Shown here: positions 7,878 through 15,669 of the stretch, piece after piece
Numbering within the stretch: position 1 is the first letter of the stretch
Layout: each line of letters starts with the position of its first letter
Assembly (NCBI GenBank): GCA_023251675.1
Contig: JAHEYJ010000017.1
Span: 1-34,663, forward strand
Direction: 5' to 3'
DNA from: Bacteroidota bacterium
GTDB lineage: Bacteria > Bacteroidota > Bacteroidia > Palsa-948
Length of the DNA: 34,663 nucleotides
Translations under genes and position numbers: made by a program
Notes under the pieces: generated by a model
Seen by the model: only the letters and a program-made list of their open reading frames with translations
The model's database searches: none
What the model was told of the DNA's origin: nothing

Positions 7878-8942
7878 ATGGTACAATTTCATAAACTAAA
7901 AGTATCCAATGTTCGTAAAGAAACGGCAGACTGTGTTTCTATTGCTTTTGAAGTACCGGATTCTTTGAAATCGGAATATGTTTTCATCCAGGGGCAGTAC
8001 CTTACTTTAAAGCTCTTCGTTAAGGGTGAAGAGATCCGGAGAAGCTATTCTATCTGCAGTTCGCCTTTTGAGAATGAATTGCGGATCGCTATCAAGCGGG
8101 TAAAAGAGGGAAAGGGTTCACGATACATTAATGATGTTCTCAATCCCGGTGATGTGCTGGAGGTGATGACCCCGATGGGGAATTTTCACTCGCCGCTGAA
8201 GTCGTCGCATAAAAAGAACTATGTATTTTTCGCCGGGGGAAGCGGGATCACACCCGTTTTCTCGATCATTAAATCGGTTCTTCAGGCAGAGCCGGATTCT
8301 AGCATGATCCTGTTCTTTGGAAACTTCAGCGAAGAGAACACGATTTTCAAGACAAAGCTGGATGAACTGGCCCAAAGCAACTCTTCCCGGTTGAAATTGC
8401 ATTACGTATTTGAAAAACCTGCTTCTCCGATCGATGAACTTTACAAAGGAATTATTTCCAAAGAAAAAACTGAAGCGCTTTTTGAAAAGCATATTTCTTC
8501 TGCAGCGGACAACGAATTTTTTATCTGCGGGCCAAAACCCATGATGGATAACGTTCGGGAGACCCTGGAAAAAAAGAATACCGGCAGTGCTCGGATTCAT
8601 GTGGAGTATTTTACTTCAGCAGTGGATGCTCCGGAAAAAACCATTTCACCTTCCCAGAAGGTAAATGCAATGGTAACGGTGGTTCAGTACGGAATTGAAA
8701 CCAAATTTGAACTATCTTCAGATGGGAAACCCATATTGGACGCAGCCATTGAAGCCGGAGTAGATGCTCCGTTCGCCTGCAAGGGCGCCGTTTGCGCCAC
8801 CTGCCGCGGCAAAGTACTGGAAGGAAAAGTACATATGAACAAGAACTTTGCACTTACCGATGCGGAAGTGGCTGAAGGATTCATTCTCACCTGCCAGAGC
8901 CATCCGCTTTCACTTACGGTGAAAGTTGACTACGATGTATAA
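7878..8942 (+). CDS. paaE: PaaE-type NAD(P)H oxidoreductase: FAD / NAD / [2Fe-2S] ferredoxin
   Basis: A 354-residue three-domain electron-transfer flavoprotein, family of PaaE (phenylacetyl-CoA epoxygenase reductase) and class IA reductases. Order: FAD-binding barrel with RSYSICSSP (about residues 60-70), NAD(P)-binding domain with AGGSGITPVFS and FICGPKPMM, then a C-terminal plant-type [2Fe-2S] ferredoxin with Cys301-x4-Cys306-x2-Cys309 and Cys339. All cofactor motifs are intact. The frame reaches TTG 7863, but ATG 7878 is chosen. No phenylacetate pathway genes are present, so the partner is not PaaA-D here. It lies 62 bases downstream of the hyfI-like gene on the same strand, and could supply electrons to that complex or to a lipid or aromatic oxygenase elsewhere. 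The name is by family, not by pathway. Confidence 0.85.
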   Translation: MVQFHKLKVSNVRKETADCVSIAFEVPDSLKSEYVFIQGQYLTLKLFVKGEEIRRSYSICSSPFENELRIAIKRVKEGKGSRYINDVLNPGDVLEVMTPMGNFHSPLKSSHKKNYVFFAGGSGITPVFSIIKSVLQAEPDSSMILFFGNFSEENTIFKTKLDELAQSNSSRLKLHYVFEKPASPIDELYKGIISKEKTEALFEKHISSAADNEFFICGPKPMMDNVRETLEKKNTGSARIHVEYFTSAVDAPEKTISPSQKVNAMVTVVQYGIETKFELSSDGKPILDAAIEAGVDAPFACKGAVCATCRGKVLEGKVHMNKNFALTDAEVAEGFILTCQSHPLSLTVKVDYDV

Positions 8943-8961
8943 TCATTGAAAAGCGAAACAT

Positions 8962-8977
8962 TACGAAAAATACGAAT
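8962..8977. repeat. short dispersed repeat, TACGAAA(A)ATACGAAT type
   Basis: TACGAAAAATACGAAT lies in the 44-base gap between the convergent reductase and ctaA ends. A near-identical copy (one A shorter) occurs at 32978-32992, also in a short intergenic gap. Similar ACGAA-rich strings are common between genes in Bacteroidota, as far as I recall. Confidence 0.45.
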
Positions 8978-8986
8978 CGGAGGAAT

Positions 8987-10000
8987 TCATTGTTTATTCC
9001 GATGGATCAACAGCAGAGTAGTAGCAAAAAGCAAGAACGCCCCGGTCTGGTGCAGAACTGCAATGGTGATCGGTACGGTATAAAGCAGCGTGATCACTCC
9101 CAATGTGAATTGAGCTGAAATAATTATTGCCAATACATCTATAATTTTTCTTTGACCGTTTGCGACGGGAAATTTCCGCGACCGGTAGAAAAGAAATCCT
9201 ACAAGTGCAACAAGTACATAAGCAATGTACCGGTGAACGAACTGAACGCCGGCGTGCCCTTCCAGAAAATTTCTCCAAATAGGTTCAAGCGAAGTGATGT
9301 CGGATGGAAACCATTCGCTGCCCATTTTCGGCCAGGTAGGGTAGGCGTAGCCGGCCTTAAGCCCCGCAACAAAAGCTCCGTAAATGATTTGCAGAATGAT
9401 GACCGAGAAAAGGAGTATGGAAAGTTTTTTTACTCCCCTCTCCTTTGGGAGAGGGGTAGGGGGTGAGGCGACATCCAGCGCATACCAGAAAGTAAATCCG
9501 AAAACGGTAAACGCACTGATCAGATGTATGGCAAGCCGGTAATGACTTACATACACATTTTCAGATAATCCACTGCTGACCATGAACCAGCCAATGAATC
9601 CCTGTAAACCCCCGAGTGCAAAAAGGACCAGCGCTTTTTTCATAAATCCTTCCGGGAATTTTTTCTTCCACCAAAACCAAAAGAAAGGAATGAGAAAAAC
9701 GAATCCGATGATTCTTCCGATCAGGCGGTGAAGGTATTCCCAGAAAAATATTTTCTTGAAATCGGAAAGTTGAAAATCGGAGTTGAGAAGTTTGTATTGC
9801 GGGATTTGCTTGTACGCATCAAATTCTTTTTCCCATGCTTCTTGTGAAAGGGGAGGAATGGTGCCGGTGACGATCTTCCATTCGGTAATTGATAATCCGG
9901 AACCGGTAAGCCGGGTGATCCCGCCAATGACAACCATCGCATAAATAAGAAAACAGCCTGAAAGAAGCCATATTATCACCGGCCGGAACGGGTTTTTCAT
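8987..10000 (-). CDS. ctaA: heme A synthase (CtaA/Cox15)
   Basis: A 337-residue membrane protein with eight predicted helices that oxidises the C8 methyl of heme O to make heme A for aa3-type cytochrome oxidases. Conserved features are GGITRLTGSGLSITEWK near the N-terminus, the heme-ligand histidine motifs EYLHRLIGR, SHYRLAIHL, FVHRYIAY and VLHQTGAF, and GLKAGYAYPTWPKM in the middle loop. The protein carries an unusual insert, ASPPTPLPKERG, in the cytoplasmic loop between the two four-helix halves. It is encoded by a palindromic repeat (9431-9468). The insert keeps the frame and avoids membrane helices, so the enzyme is probably functional. No other oxidase assembly genes are adjacent. Confidence 0.93.
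   Translation of the reverse strand: MKNPFRPVIIWLLSGCFLIYAMVVIGGITRLTGSGLSITEWKIVTGTIPPLSQEAWEKEFDAYKQIPQYKLLNSDFQLSDFKKIFFWEYLHRLIGRIIGFVFLIPFFWFWWKKKFPEGFMKKALVLFALGGLQGFIGWFMVSSGLSENVYVSHYRLAIHLISAFTVFGFTFWYALDVASPPTPLPKERGVKKLSILLFSVIILQIIYGAFVAGLKAGYAYPTWPKMGSEWFPSDITSLEPIWRNFLEGHAGVQFVHRYIAYVLVALVGFLFYRSRKFPVANGQRKIIDVLAIIISAQFTLGVITLLYTVPITIAVLHQTGAFLLFATTLLLIHRNKQ
9431..9468. repeat. palindromic repeat inserted in frame within ctaA
   Basis: The core is CCCCTCTCC (9435-9443), loop TTTG, then GGAGAGGGG (9448-9456), a perfect 9-bp hairpin flanked by a further G-rich arm (GTAGGGGGTGAGG). On the ctaA strand it encodes PPTPLPKERG, a peptide with no place in heme A synthases. The GC-rich composition differs from its surroundings. 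This matches a kind of short, non-autonomous palindromic element seen in Bacteroidota genomes both between and inside genes. Confidence 0.75.
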
Positions 10001-10002
10001 TT

Positions 10003-10036
10003 TTTGTTTTCTGTTTCGCTCTTATTTCTACATTTG
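10003..10036 (+). promoter_or_regulatory. promoter of tRNA-Arg (TTTG ... TACATTTG)
   Basis: TACATTTG at 10029-10036 matches the TAnnTTTG -7 consensus exactly, and TTTG at 10003-10006 can serve as the -33 element with 22 bases between. The start of transcription would fall near 10043, a few bases before the tRNA. This is the clearest promoter in the window. Confidence 0.65.
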
Positions 10037-10050
10037 CGTCCACAAAAAAA

Positions 10051-10124
10051 GGCCCCGTAGCTCAATTGGATAGAGTATCTGACTACGGATCAGAAGGTTG
10101 AAGGTTCGACTCCTTCCGGGGTCA
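10051..10124 (+). tRNA. tRNA-Arg (anticodon ACG)
   Basis: A full cloverleaf can be drawn. The acceptor stem is GGCCCCG / CGGGGTC with one G-T pair and discriminator A. The D arm contains the AGCTCAATTGGATAGAG sequence. The anticodon stem is TCTGA / TCAGA around the loop CTACGGA (anticodon ACG, read as ICG for CGU/CGC/CGA arginine codons). The T arm is GAAGG-TTCGACT-CCTTC. The CCA end is not encoded. It has its own promoter upstream and a hairpin terminator 12 bases downstream, so it is a single-gene transcript. Confidence 0.96.
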
Positions 10125-10135
10125 CAAAAGTAGAA

Positions 10136-10166
10136 ATAAACCCCTTTAAAACAGGGGTTTATCCTT
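10136..10166 (+). terminator. hairpin terminator after tRNA-Arg
   Basis: ATAAACCCC (10136-10144), a nine-base loop, and GGGGTTTAT (10154-10162) form a perfect 9-bp stem followed by CCTTTT. The position just after the tRNA supports intrinsic termination. The T tract is short. Confidence 0.7.
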
Positions 10167-10265
10167 TTATCCCGCTGGCGTATTTCCACAATACCTTCTC
10201 CGATTTATTTTTAGGATGATACAGGAAGCTTCTGCAACATGCACTGATCAAGAAAGGCCGGGCAG

Positions 10266-11828
10266 CTATTTTTTTAGCACAACTTTTTTAGAAATGATCT
10301 TTGAGTTTACATTGAAATCCACAAGATAAAAACCATCAGGCTGGGTTGATAGGTCAATGGTTTGTTGGTAACCGTCAGCGTGATAAATTTTCGTTCCGGA
10401 AGCAGTAAAAACATTAATTGAACAAACTTGATTGATATCGCCTTTGCACAATATGTAAATGACTCCGTTCGTAGGATTCGGACAAATTGAGATCTCATCT
10501 TGGGTTTTAAAGTTCACGGTGACCGTACTGCTATAGCTGAAATTACAGTTGTAATCCACTTGTTTGAGACGGTAATATGAAATGCCGCTGTAGGGTTCGC
10601 AATCTATCGCAGCATAATTTGTCATTGTCGTACTGTTTCCTGCTCCGGTTACTTGTATTACATCGGTAAAAATGCTCCCGTCCGTTGAGTGTTGTACAAC
10701 AAAATAATCGTTGTTCGACTCGGAGGCAGTTGTCCATTTTATATCCACAATATTTTCATTCGGATACGCATCAAAGCACAGCAGTTTTATAGGGAGAGGC
10801 ATTATGCTTTTTCCGATCGCGTATTGAGAAAAGGATGTGTACCCTTTTCGTTCCGCATACCCGTTCCCTGCATTGTAAATCCTGCCTGCATCACCGGAAG
10901 GAGGAATGGAGGTGCTTGGATCGATTGTTAAAAAATCTGCATATGACGCTGCGCCATTTCTTTTTATCGGGCAAAACATATTATCATCTGATGCTGCCAG
11001 ATTGGTATTCTCTGCAAATAATTGAACTCCATAATCTCCTCCTGAAGGAACTGCATCAGGAGTCAAGGTCCAGAGCACGGTCTTTCCTGCCGCTTCACCG
11101 GCTGTTTCCGTTATGGGTGCTCCGCCTTGCATTGTGTTCAGAGCGGCATCGTTATTTGGCGCAGCCTGAACAAACGAAGCAACGGACGCATCTAAATAGG
11201 TAACTCCTGCAATAGCGTTATTTATAAATGAAAGCCGGTGGCGGTTAGCGGAAGAAGTTCCATCGCCCAGAGGAAATAAATAGGTGTCGGTGTTGGATGC
11301 GAGATATCTTCGGAAGGTTCCATAGAGGAATCCGTTGGTGTACGATAAATTACCAGCCGCTGTATTAGACAATATGAAAATATTTGATCCGGTTGTTACG
11401 ACTCCATCGGTAAGTGTGAGGGAATTATCTGCAGTTGAGTTGACAGCGCCGCTGAGTGAAACACCCGCTGCTGCTCCGCCTGTATTATTAATAACGAGAT
11501 CGTGAAAAATGGTAGCATTGGCTCCACGCAGGTTTTGCAGAGCCGTGCCATTAAAAATTACAATGCCCGCACTGGTTGAAAATGGATTAGGTAAAGCGGC
11601 CGTATTACTGTTGTTCCAATCGCCTGTTAATTGCAAAGTGCCCTGGTTATCCATTATTCCATTTATTCCTGTCAAAGTTTGACTCGTATAGCCGCCATTA
11701 ATACTTACTGTAAAACCCGGTACGATGCTGACAGTTGTCAAACCATTATTGCAAACGGTAAACTGGGCATTTGCCCGACACACAATCAGGAAACCTAAAC
11801 TGATCAGAAGTATTTTTATTCTCAACAT
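10266..11828 (-). CDS. secreted surface protein with T9SS type A sorting domain
   Basis: A 520-residue exported protein starting at ATG 11828 (a GTG nine bases earlier is possible). A signal peptide ends near CRANAQ. Residues about 25-340 are beta-rich and Asn/Gly/Thr-rich with internal similarity (LQLTGDWNNSN, VNSTADNSLTLTDGVVTTGSN), like Bacteroidota surface repeats. Residues about 345-445 look like a fibronectin-III-like or Ig-like module (IVDIKWTTASESNNDYFVVQ ... YYRLKQVDYN). The last 75 residues (ICPNPTNGVIYI ... GFYLVDF ... KKVVLKK) are a type A T9SS C-terminal domain, so the protein should cross the outer membrane by T9SS and be anchored or released. It is two bases after the upstream gene, probably in the same transcript. 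The ligand is unknown. Confidence 0.88.
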   Translation of the reverse strand: MLRIKILLISLGFLIVCRANAQFTVCNNGLTTVSIVPGFTVSINGGYTSQTLTGINGIMDNQGTLQLTGDWNNSNTAALPNPFSTSAGIVIFNGTALQNLRGANATIFHDLVINNTGGAAAGVSLSGAVNSTADNSLTLTDGVVTTGSNIFILSNTAAGNLSYTNGFLYGTFRRYLASNTDTYLFPLGDGTSSANRHRLSFINNAIAGVTYLDASVASFVQAAPNNDAALNTMQGGAPITETAGEAAGKTVLWTLTPDAVPSGGDYGVQLFAENTNLAASDDNMFCPIKRNGAASYADFLTIDPSTSIPPSGDAGRIYNAGNGYAERKGYTSFSQYAIGKSIMPLPIKLLCFDAYPNENIVDIKWTTASESNNDYFVVQHSTDGSIFTDVIQVTGAGNSTTMTNYAAIDCEPYSGISYYRLKQVDYNCNFSYSSTVTVNFKTQDEISICPNPTNGVIYILCKGDINQVCSINVFTASGTKIYHADGYQQTIDLSTQPDGFYLVDFNVNSKIISKKVVLKK

Positions 11829-11839
11829 TTGACGCACGG

Positions 11840-12937
11840 TTATTTATCAATCTCAATGGCCCAGGACCACATTCTGGCGCTGCCGCAATTTCCTACATTA
11901 ATCTGTATTCCTATCTCATCACCTGCAACTACAGTAAAAGAGTGTGTTACATCACTGCCGCTGCCGGAATTATTTAATGTGACCGTAAGCGCTGTAGCAA
12001 CACCATTTTTCATAACCGTCACTACGTTCGGACAAGCACCCACGTTTGCATTTGTGATCACATGCAGCGCGTGAATACTGCCTGCACGCCACATCAGATT
12101 TCTGTCTCCTGCCTTCGTATCAGATGTGTTGGGAGTCACGCCGCCGTTCACGGGGGCATAATAAATTGCATTTGTCGCTAACGTGCTGCTACGCGAATTT
12201 CCTGTTATTCCCGCTTCAACACCAACAATTTCGATGGAACCCGGAGCATTATTAATGTAAATACCCTCTCCAGCCGTAAGCGTTCCTAACGTATAATTTG
12301 TGCCATTGCCAATAAGCAACTGGCCGTTAGCGGGTGTCGTTGAAAGGGCTGTTCCTCCATTGCCAATAGGCAGCACGCCTGTAACTTTTGTTGTGAGATC
12401 AATGGTGCCGTTGGTTATATCTGAATTTCCAATTAATCCTGTGCTTAAAAGACCGGCTGCGCTGTTGTGCACGATGCCCGGTGTGCTTAGTCCCGAAAAT
12501 GTTATTGTCCCGGAAGACGTCATGCCCGTGGCTGCGACTATCGCTCCGCTGGAATTAACCTGGAATGGCGAAGTTGAACCGACGGAAAAAAGTGATGCCG
12601 GAGAATTTGTTCCGATACCTACTTCTCCCGTTGTTTTGATCGTAAGCCAAGTGTTAGTTCCTAAAGCGGTGGTGTTTCCGGCAATTTTAAATTTATTGGC
12701 ATCGCCTTTATCTATTCCAGTCACCCATCGTGTACTGCCAGTTAATAAATATTGCAATATGGGATTGCCGGTCCCATTTTGTTCAATCGTAAGCCCGGCA
12801 GTCGTGCCTGTGTTTGCAGTGTTTTCATATACATGCAAGGTGGAGACAGGCGGATTGATGCCGACTCCCATTCCCTGCGCCATGGCAGAAATGGTGGTTG
12901 CTGCAAACGCACATAAACCGAGAAGTGGTTTTTTCAT
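11840..12937 (-). CDS. secreted tail-fibre-like / collagen-like surface protein
   Basis: A 365-residue exported protein with a signal peptide ending at AMAQ (residue 21). The N-terminal half has GVGINPPVSTLHVYEN and GEVGIGTNSPASLFSVGS, the two IGTxxP-type motifs common in Bacteroidota and phage tail-fibre-like proteins. The middle has LPIGNGGTALSTTPANGQLL, another fibre shaft motif. The C-terminal 130 residues (from about YAPVNGG to WAIEIDK) look like a compact jelly-roll-type head with two cysteines. The architecture suggests a trimeric fibre with a receptor-like tip. There is no T9SS domain on it, but the next gene has one. It is the first gene of a two-gene unit. Function is unproven; adhesion is an inference. 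Confidence 0.78.
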   Translation of the reverse strand: MKKPLLGLCAFAATTISAMAQGMGVGINPPVSTLHVYENTANTGTTAGLTIEQNGTGNPILQYLLTGSTRWVTGIDKGDANKFKIAGNTTALGTNTWLTIKTTGEVGIGTNSPASLFSVGSTSPFQVNSSGAIVAATGMTSSGTITFSGLSTPGIVHNSAAGLLSTGLIGNSDITNGTIDLTTKVTGVLPIGNGGTALSTTPANGQLLIGNGTNYTLGTLTAGEGIYINNAPGSIEIVGVEAGITGNSRSSTLATNAIYYAPVNGGVTPNTSDTKAGDRNLMWRAGSIHALHVITNANVGACPNVVTVMKNGVATALTVTLNNSGSGSDVTHSFTVVAGDEIGIQINVGNCGSARMWSWAIEIDK

Positions 12938-13096
12938 AGTATTATTTTATTACAGATGATAGTTGATTGTCAATATAAGCGCAGGCTTGGTTTTATATCT
13001 CCTTTGCGGCGGGTGCAAATCCCGGCATGAAGACAGATCGTTTAAGAAAAGTTGTAAAGAACAACAAAAGCATATTTCTGAAATCTCAAAACCTGT

Positions 13097-13138
13097 GCTG
13101 AATTTGTTTCAGCAACGGCATCCTGATAACTATCAGGA
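13097..13138. repeat. double palindromic repeat
   Basis: Two hairpins are placed side by side: GCTGAA-TTTGT-TTCAGC (13097-13113), then the perfect palindrome TCCTGATA-AC-TATCAGGA (13121-13138). The pairing of a GCTGAA...TTCAGC hairpin with a CCTGATA...TATCAGG hairpin resembles a dispersed intergenic repeat of Bacteroidota genomes. The copy number in this genome cannot be known from the window. Confidence 0.6.
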
Positions 13139-13195
13139 GATAAATGAATTTCACACGCAACCATTAAAATTTCAAACAAATACAATTTTGCCTCA

Positions 13196-13220
13196 TCCTT
13201 CGCAAGGCTTCGGAGAAGGA
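13196..13220. repeat. imperfect palindromic repeat (TCCTTC...GAAGGA)
   Basis: TCCTTC (13196-13201) and GAAGGA (13215-13220) flank a loop containing AAGGCTTCG. Similar CCTTCGC...GCTTCGG strings are frequent intergenic repeats in Bacteroidota. It is the third palindrome in the same spacer. Confidence 0.5.
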
Positions 13221-13310
13221 CTTTGTTTGGGTTATTACAGTTTTAGAAATTTATTTTATTTGAGATTTGTTTCTTTTGTTGTTATAGTTTTTGGGGGTTT
13301 CCCGAAGAGA

Positions 13311-14300
13311 TTATTCTTTCGGTTTATCTTTCGACTGTGGCTTGCTGATGGATTCGCGCATTTGCGTGTCAGCTTGTATGTTTTGCATTTTGTAATAATC
13401 CATGATGCCGAGGTTTCCGCTTCGGAACGATTCTGCCATGGCAAGCGGGATCTGCGCTTCGGCTTCAATAACTTTTGCGCGTGCTTCCTGTGCTTTTGCT
13501 TTCATCTCTTGTTCGCTGGCAACAGCCATCGCCCGGCGCTCTTCCGCTTTTGCCTGCGCTACTTTAAGGTCGGCGCTTGCCTGTTCCGTCTGAAGTTTCG
13601 CACCGATGTTTTCTCCTACGTCAATATCAGCAATGTCAATGGAAAGAATTTCAAATGCAGTTCCTGCATCCAGGCCTTTTGCAAGAACGGTTTTAGAGAT
13701 CGTATCCGGATTTTCCAGAACCGATTTATGATCGTGCGCCGAACCGATGCTGGTAACGATACCTTCACCGACACGGGCGAGAATGGTTTCTTCACCGGCG
13801 CCGCCAACGAGTTGATTGATATTGGTTCTAACCGTAACTCTCGCCTTTACCAATAACTGGATCCCGTTCTTTGCTACTGCAGAAACCGGGGGAGTATCAA
13901 TAACGCGCGGATTAACTGAAAGCTGAACGGCATCAAATACATCGCGCCCTGCAAGGTCGATCGCAGTAGCCAGTTTGAAGTTGAGTGGAATGTTGGCCTT
14001 CTCCGCAGAGATGAGTGCGTTCACCACCGATTGCACGTGGCCGCCTGCCATGAAGTGCGCTTCCAGCTGGTCGCGGGAAAGAATAAGCCCTGCTTTGTGC
14101 CCGTTGATGAGTGCATTCACAATTACGCCCGGAGGAACTTTTCTGAAACGCATCAGTGCCAGCTGAATGAGCGACATTCTTACTCCTGAAAGCTGTGCGG
14201 TTACCCACAGGCCGACGGGCAGAATTCTGAAGAATATCCAAAGAAAGATCAATCCTCCTAATCCGAGGAGAGCGTAAACGAGAACTTGTTCGGGTTGCAT
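13311..14300 (-). CDS. floA: flotillin-like protein FloA
   Basis: A 329-residue FloA (YqfA family) membrane scaffold protein of functional membrane microdomains. An N-terminal hydrophobic hairpin ([20 protein letters not shown], residues about 7-27) anchors it to the membrane. It is followed by a PHB/SPFH-like domain ([58 protein letters not shown]) and a C-terminal Ala/Glu-rich coiled coil (residues about 230-300, [20 protein letters not shown]) for oligomerisation. Length equals the family norm. It lies 84 bases after nfeD, its usual partner, in the order nfeD-floA. FloA assemblies gather membrane proteins and influence proteolysis and secretion. Confidence 0.96.
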   Translation of the reverse strand: MQPEQVLVYALLGLGGLIFLWIFFRILPVGLWVTAQLSGVRMSLIQLALMRFRKVPPGVIVNALINGHKAGLILSRDQLEAHFMAGGHVQSVVNALISAEKANIPLNFKLATAIDLAGRDVFDAVQLSVNPRVIDTPPVSAVAKNGIQLLVKARVTVRTNINQLVGGAGEETILARVGEGIVTSIGSAHDHKSVLENPDTISKTVLAKGLDAGTAFEILSIDIADIDVGENIGAKLQTEQASADLKVAQAKAEERRAMAVASEQEMKAKAQEARAKVIEAEAQIPLAMAESFRSGNLGIMDYYKMQNIQADTQMRESISKPQSKDKPKE

Positions 14301-14384
14301 GGTATTTTATTTAAAGTTTATTGTATAAAATTCAGAATGCGAATATACAAATGTCTGCTTACGAAGGGAATGAGGAAAAAAAGG

Positions 14385-14849
14385 TTATTCCGACAGTACA
14401 ACAAAGATCTTGTTGTGCTGGATCTTTTCTACTTTTATTTCTTTGTCCTGGTCAATAAATCCATTCGTTGCCTGAACTTCAACCTGGATATTATTTATAA
14501 AAGCTTTCCCCATCGGATTGAGCCGTGAAATAGACTTGCCCGAATCGCCAATTTTTACTACATCTTCTGCATGGATGTTTGCTTTTCCGTCCATGGAGGA
14601 TTGTACCTGCATTTTTTTCCATATAGCGGAATTAAAAGCCCAGTATACGGCCGCAGCCGTGGCGGCTCCCGTAGCGACAAGGACAATAAACCCGGTACCG
14701 GTTCCATAATTCCGGAATGAAAAAATAATTCCGATGATCATCAGTATGACGGAAATAAAGCCGAGCACCATTCCAGGGACAAATAATATCTCAAGCATCA
14801 GGAGAAAAATTCCTATTAATAGGAGAAGGATGATCGAAATGATACTCAT
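14385..14849 (-). CDS. short NfeD-family membrane protein
   Basis: A 154-residue NfeD-like protein. Three membrane helices occupy about residues 4-80 (IILLLLIGIFLLMLEILFVPG, then two more). An OB-fold-like C-terminal domain follows, with GKSISRLNPMGKAFINN and a VEVQATNGFIDQDKEIKVEK strand pair typical of NfeD (G-x-A...G-x-I-x-x-G pattern). The long protease-containing form is not seen; this is the short partner form that accompanies flotillins. Its ATG overlaps the stop of the peptidase gene by four bases (ATGA), and floA follows. Confidence 0.88.
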   Translation of the reverse strand: MSIISIILLLLIGIFLLMLEILFVPGMVLGFISVILMIIGIIFSFRNYGTGTGFIVLVATGAATAAAVYWAFNSAIWKKMQVQSSMDGKANIHAEDVVKIGDSGKSISRLNPMGKAFINNIQVEVQATNGFIDQDKEIKVEKIQHNKIFVVLSE

Positions 14850-15652
14850 GGTTGTGAGGGATGATAATATTTCATGGCTTTGGGAAGGAACGCTTTTATT
14901 TCTTCAATCCGTTTGTCATCGCTTGGATGCGTGCTGAGAATGGCCATGTTACTTCCTTTAGATGCTTTTGCCATGCGTTCCCAAAAGGCAACTGCTTCGG
15001 TTGGATTATATCCTGCCATTGCCATAAATACCAAACCCAGTTTATCTGCTTCCAATTCATGCTTGCGTGAATAGGCGAGAACACCCAATCCTGAAACGGC
15101 GCCATACGACTGGTTAAATAAATCCTTAGAGACAGATGATTGTGAGGAAACGGCAACAGATAAAATGGCGCCTCCGGTTTGAACTGCCATTGCCTGGCTC
15201 ATGCGTTCATTGCCATGGCGGGCAATGGCATGGGCGATCTCATGTCCCATCACTACGGCCAGCGCCGTTTCATTTTGAGTAACGGGAAGCAACCCTGAAT
15301 AAACGACCACTTTTCCTCCCGGCATACACCAGGCATTTACGGTTTTATCATCATTCACTAAATTAAACTGCCAGTTATAACCTTCGATCCTCTTTTTATA
15401 TTTTTTGTTTGCGCTCATGAATTTTTCTACTGCAGTTTTAATGTTGCCGCCTACTTTTTTTACCAGAACCGTATTGGGGTCAGAATCGGGCATGGGATGA
15501 TTTTCTCCCAGGAATTTATTGTATTCTGCCAGGCTCATTTTCATCAGGTCGCTTTCCGGTAAAAGGTTCATCTGCCTGCGGCCGGTAATGGGCACGCGTG
15601 TACAGGAGAGAAAGAAAACAACCAGAAAAAAGTATAAAAGGATTTTTTTCAT
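14846..15652 (-). CDS. M48-family metallopeptidase lipoprotein
   Basis: A 268-residue zinc peptidase related to LoiP/BepA and Oma1-type M48 proteases, which degrade or refold damaged envelope proteins. A lipoprotein signal ends at Cys17 (VVFFLSC), so it is membrane-attached in the periplasm. The zinc site is HEIAH (His137, Glu138, His141), with Glu199 in HELEAD as third ligand. MPGGKVVVYSGLL before the helix is the standard M48 strand. No membrane domain of HtpX type is present. The frame starts at TTG 15661, but ATG 15652 gives a clean signal peptide. It overlaps nfeD by four bases and follows clpS by 17. Confidence 0.93.
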   Translation of the reverse strand: MKKILLYFFLVVFFLSCTRVPITGRRQMNLLPESDLMKMSLAEYNKFLGENHPMPDSDPNTVLVKKVGGNIKTAVEKFMSANKKYKKRIEGYNWQFNLVNDDKTVNAWCMPGGKVVVYSGLLPVTQNETALAVVMGHEIAHAIARHGNERMSQAMAVQTGGAILSVAVSSQSSVSKDLFNQSYGAVSGLGVLAYSRKHELEADKLGLVFMAMAGYNPTEAVAFWERMAKASKGSNMAILSTHPSDDKRIEEIKAFLPKAMKYYHPSQP

Positions 15653-15669
15653 ATAAATCAAATGTTCAT

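Larger units (their letters stand above)
12938..13310. other. 373-base gene-free spacer filled with palindromic repeats
   Basis: The spacer lies between the end of floA and the start of the fibre-like gene, both on the minus strand. It should carry the promoter of the latter, but no convincing TAnnTTTG box was found. Instead it holds the hairpins at 13097-13113, 13121-13138 and 13196-13220. A long plus-strand open frame runs through it and into floA, but its translation reads like a repeat and like the reverse of floA, so it is not taken as a gene. Confidence 0.7.

Noticed and set aside
13012-13026. T-arm-like hairpin CGGG-TGCAAAT-CCCG, possible tRNA remnant
   Set aside because: Only a 4-bp stem, no acceptor, anticodon or D arm around it, and the loop lacks the TTC start of a T loop.
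12963-13856. Long plus-strand open frame (297 codons) across the spacer and into floA
   Set aside because: Its second half is the reverse of floA, a strong family member, and its first half is palindromic repeat DNA. No family or signal peptide logic supports it.
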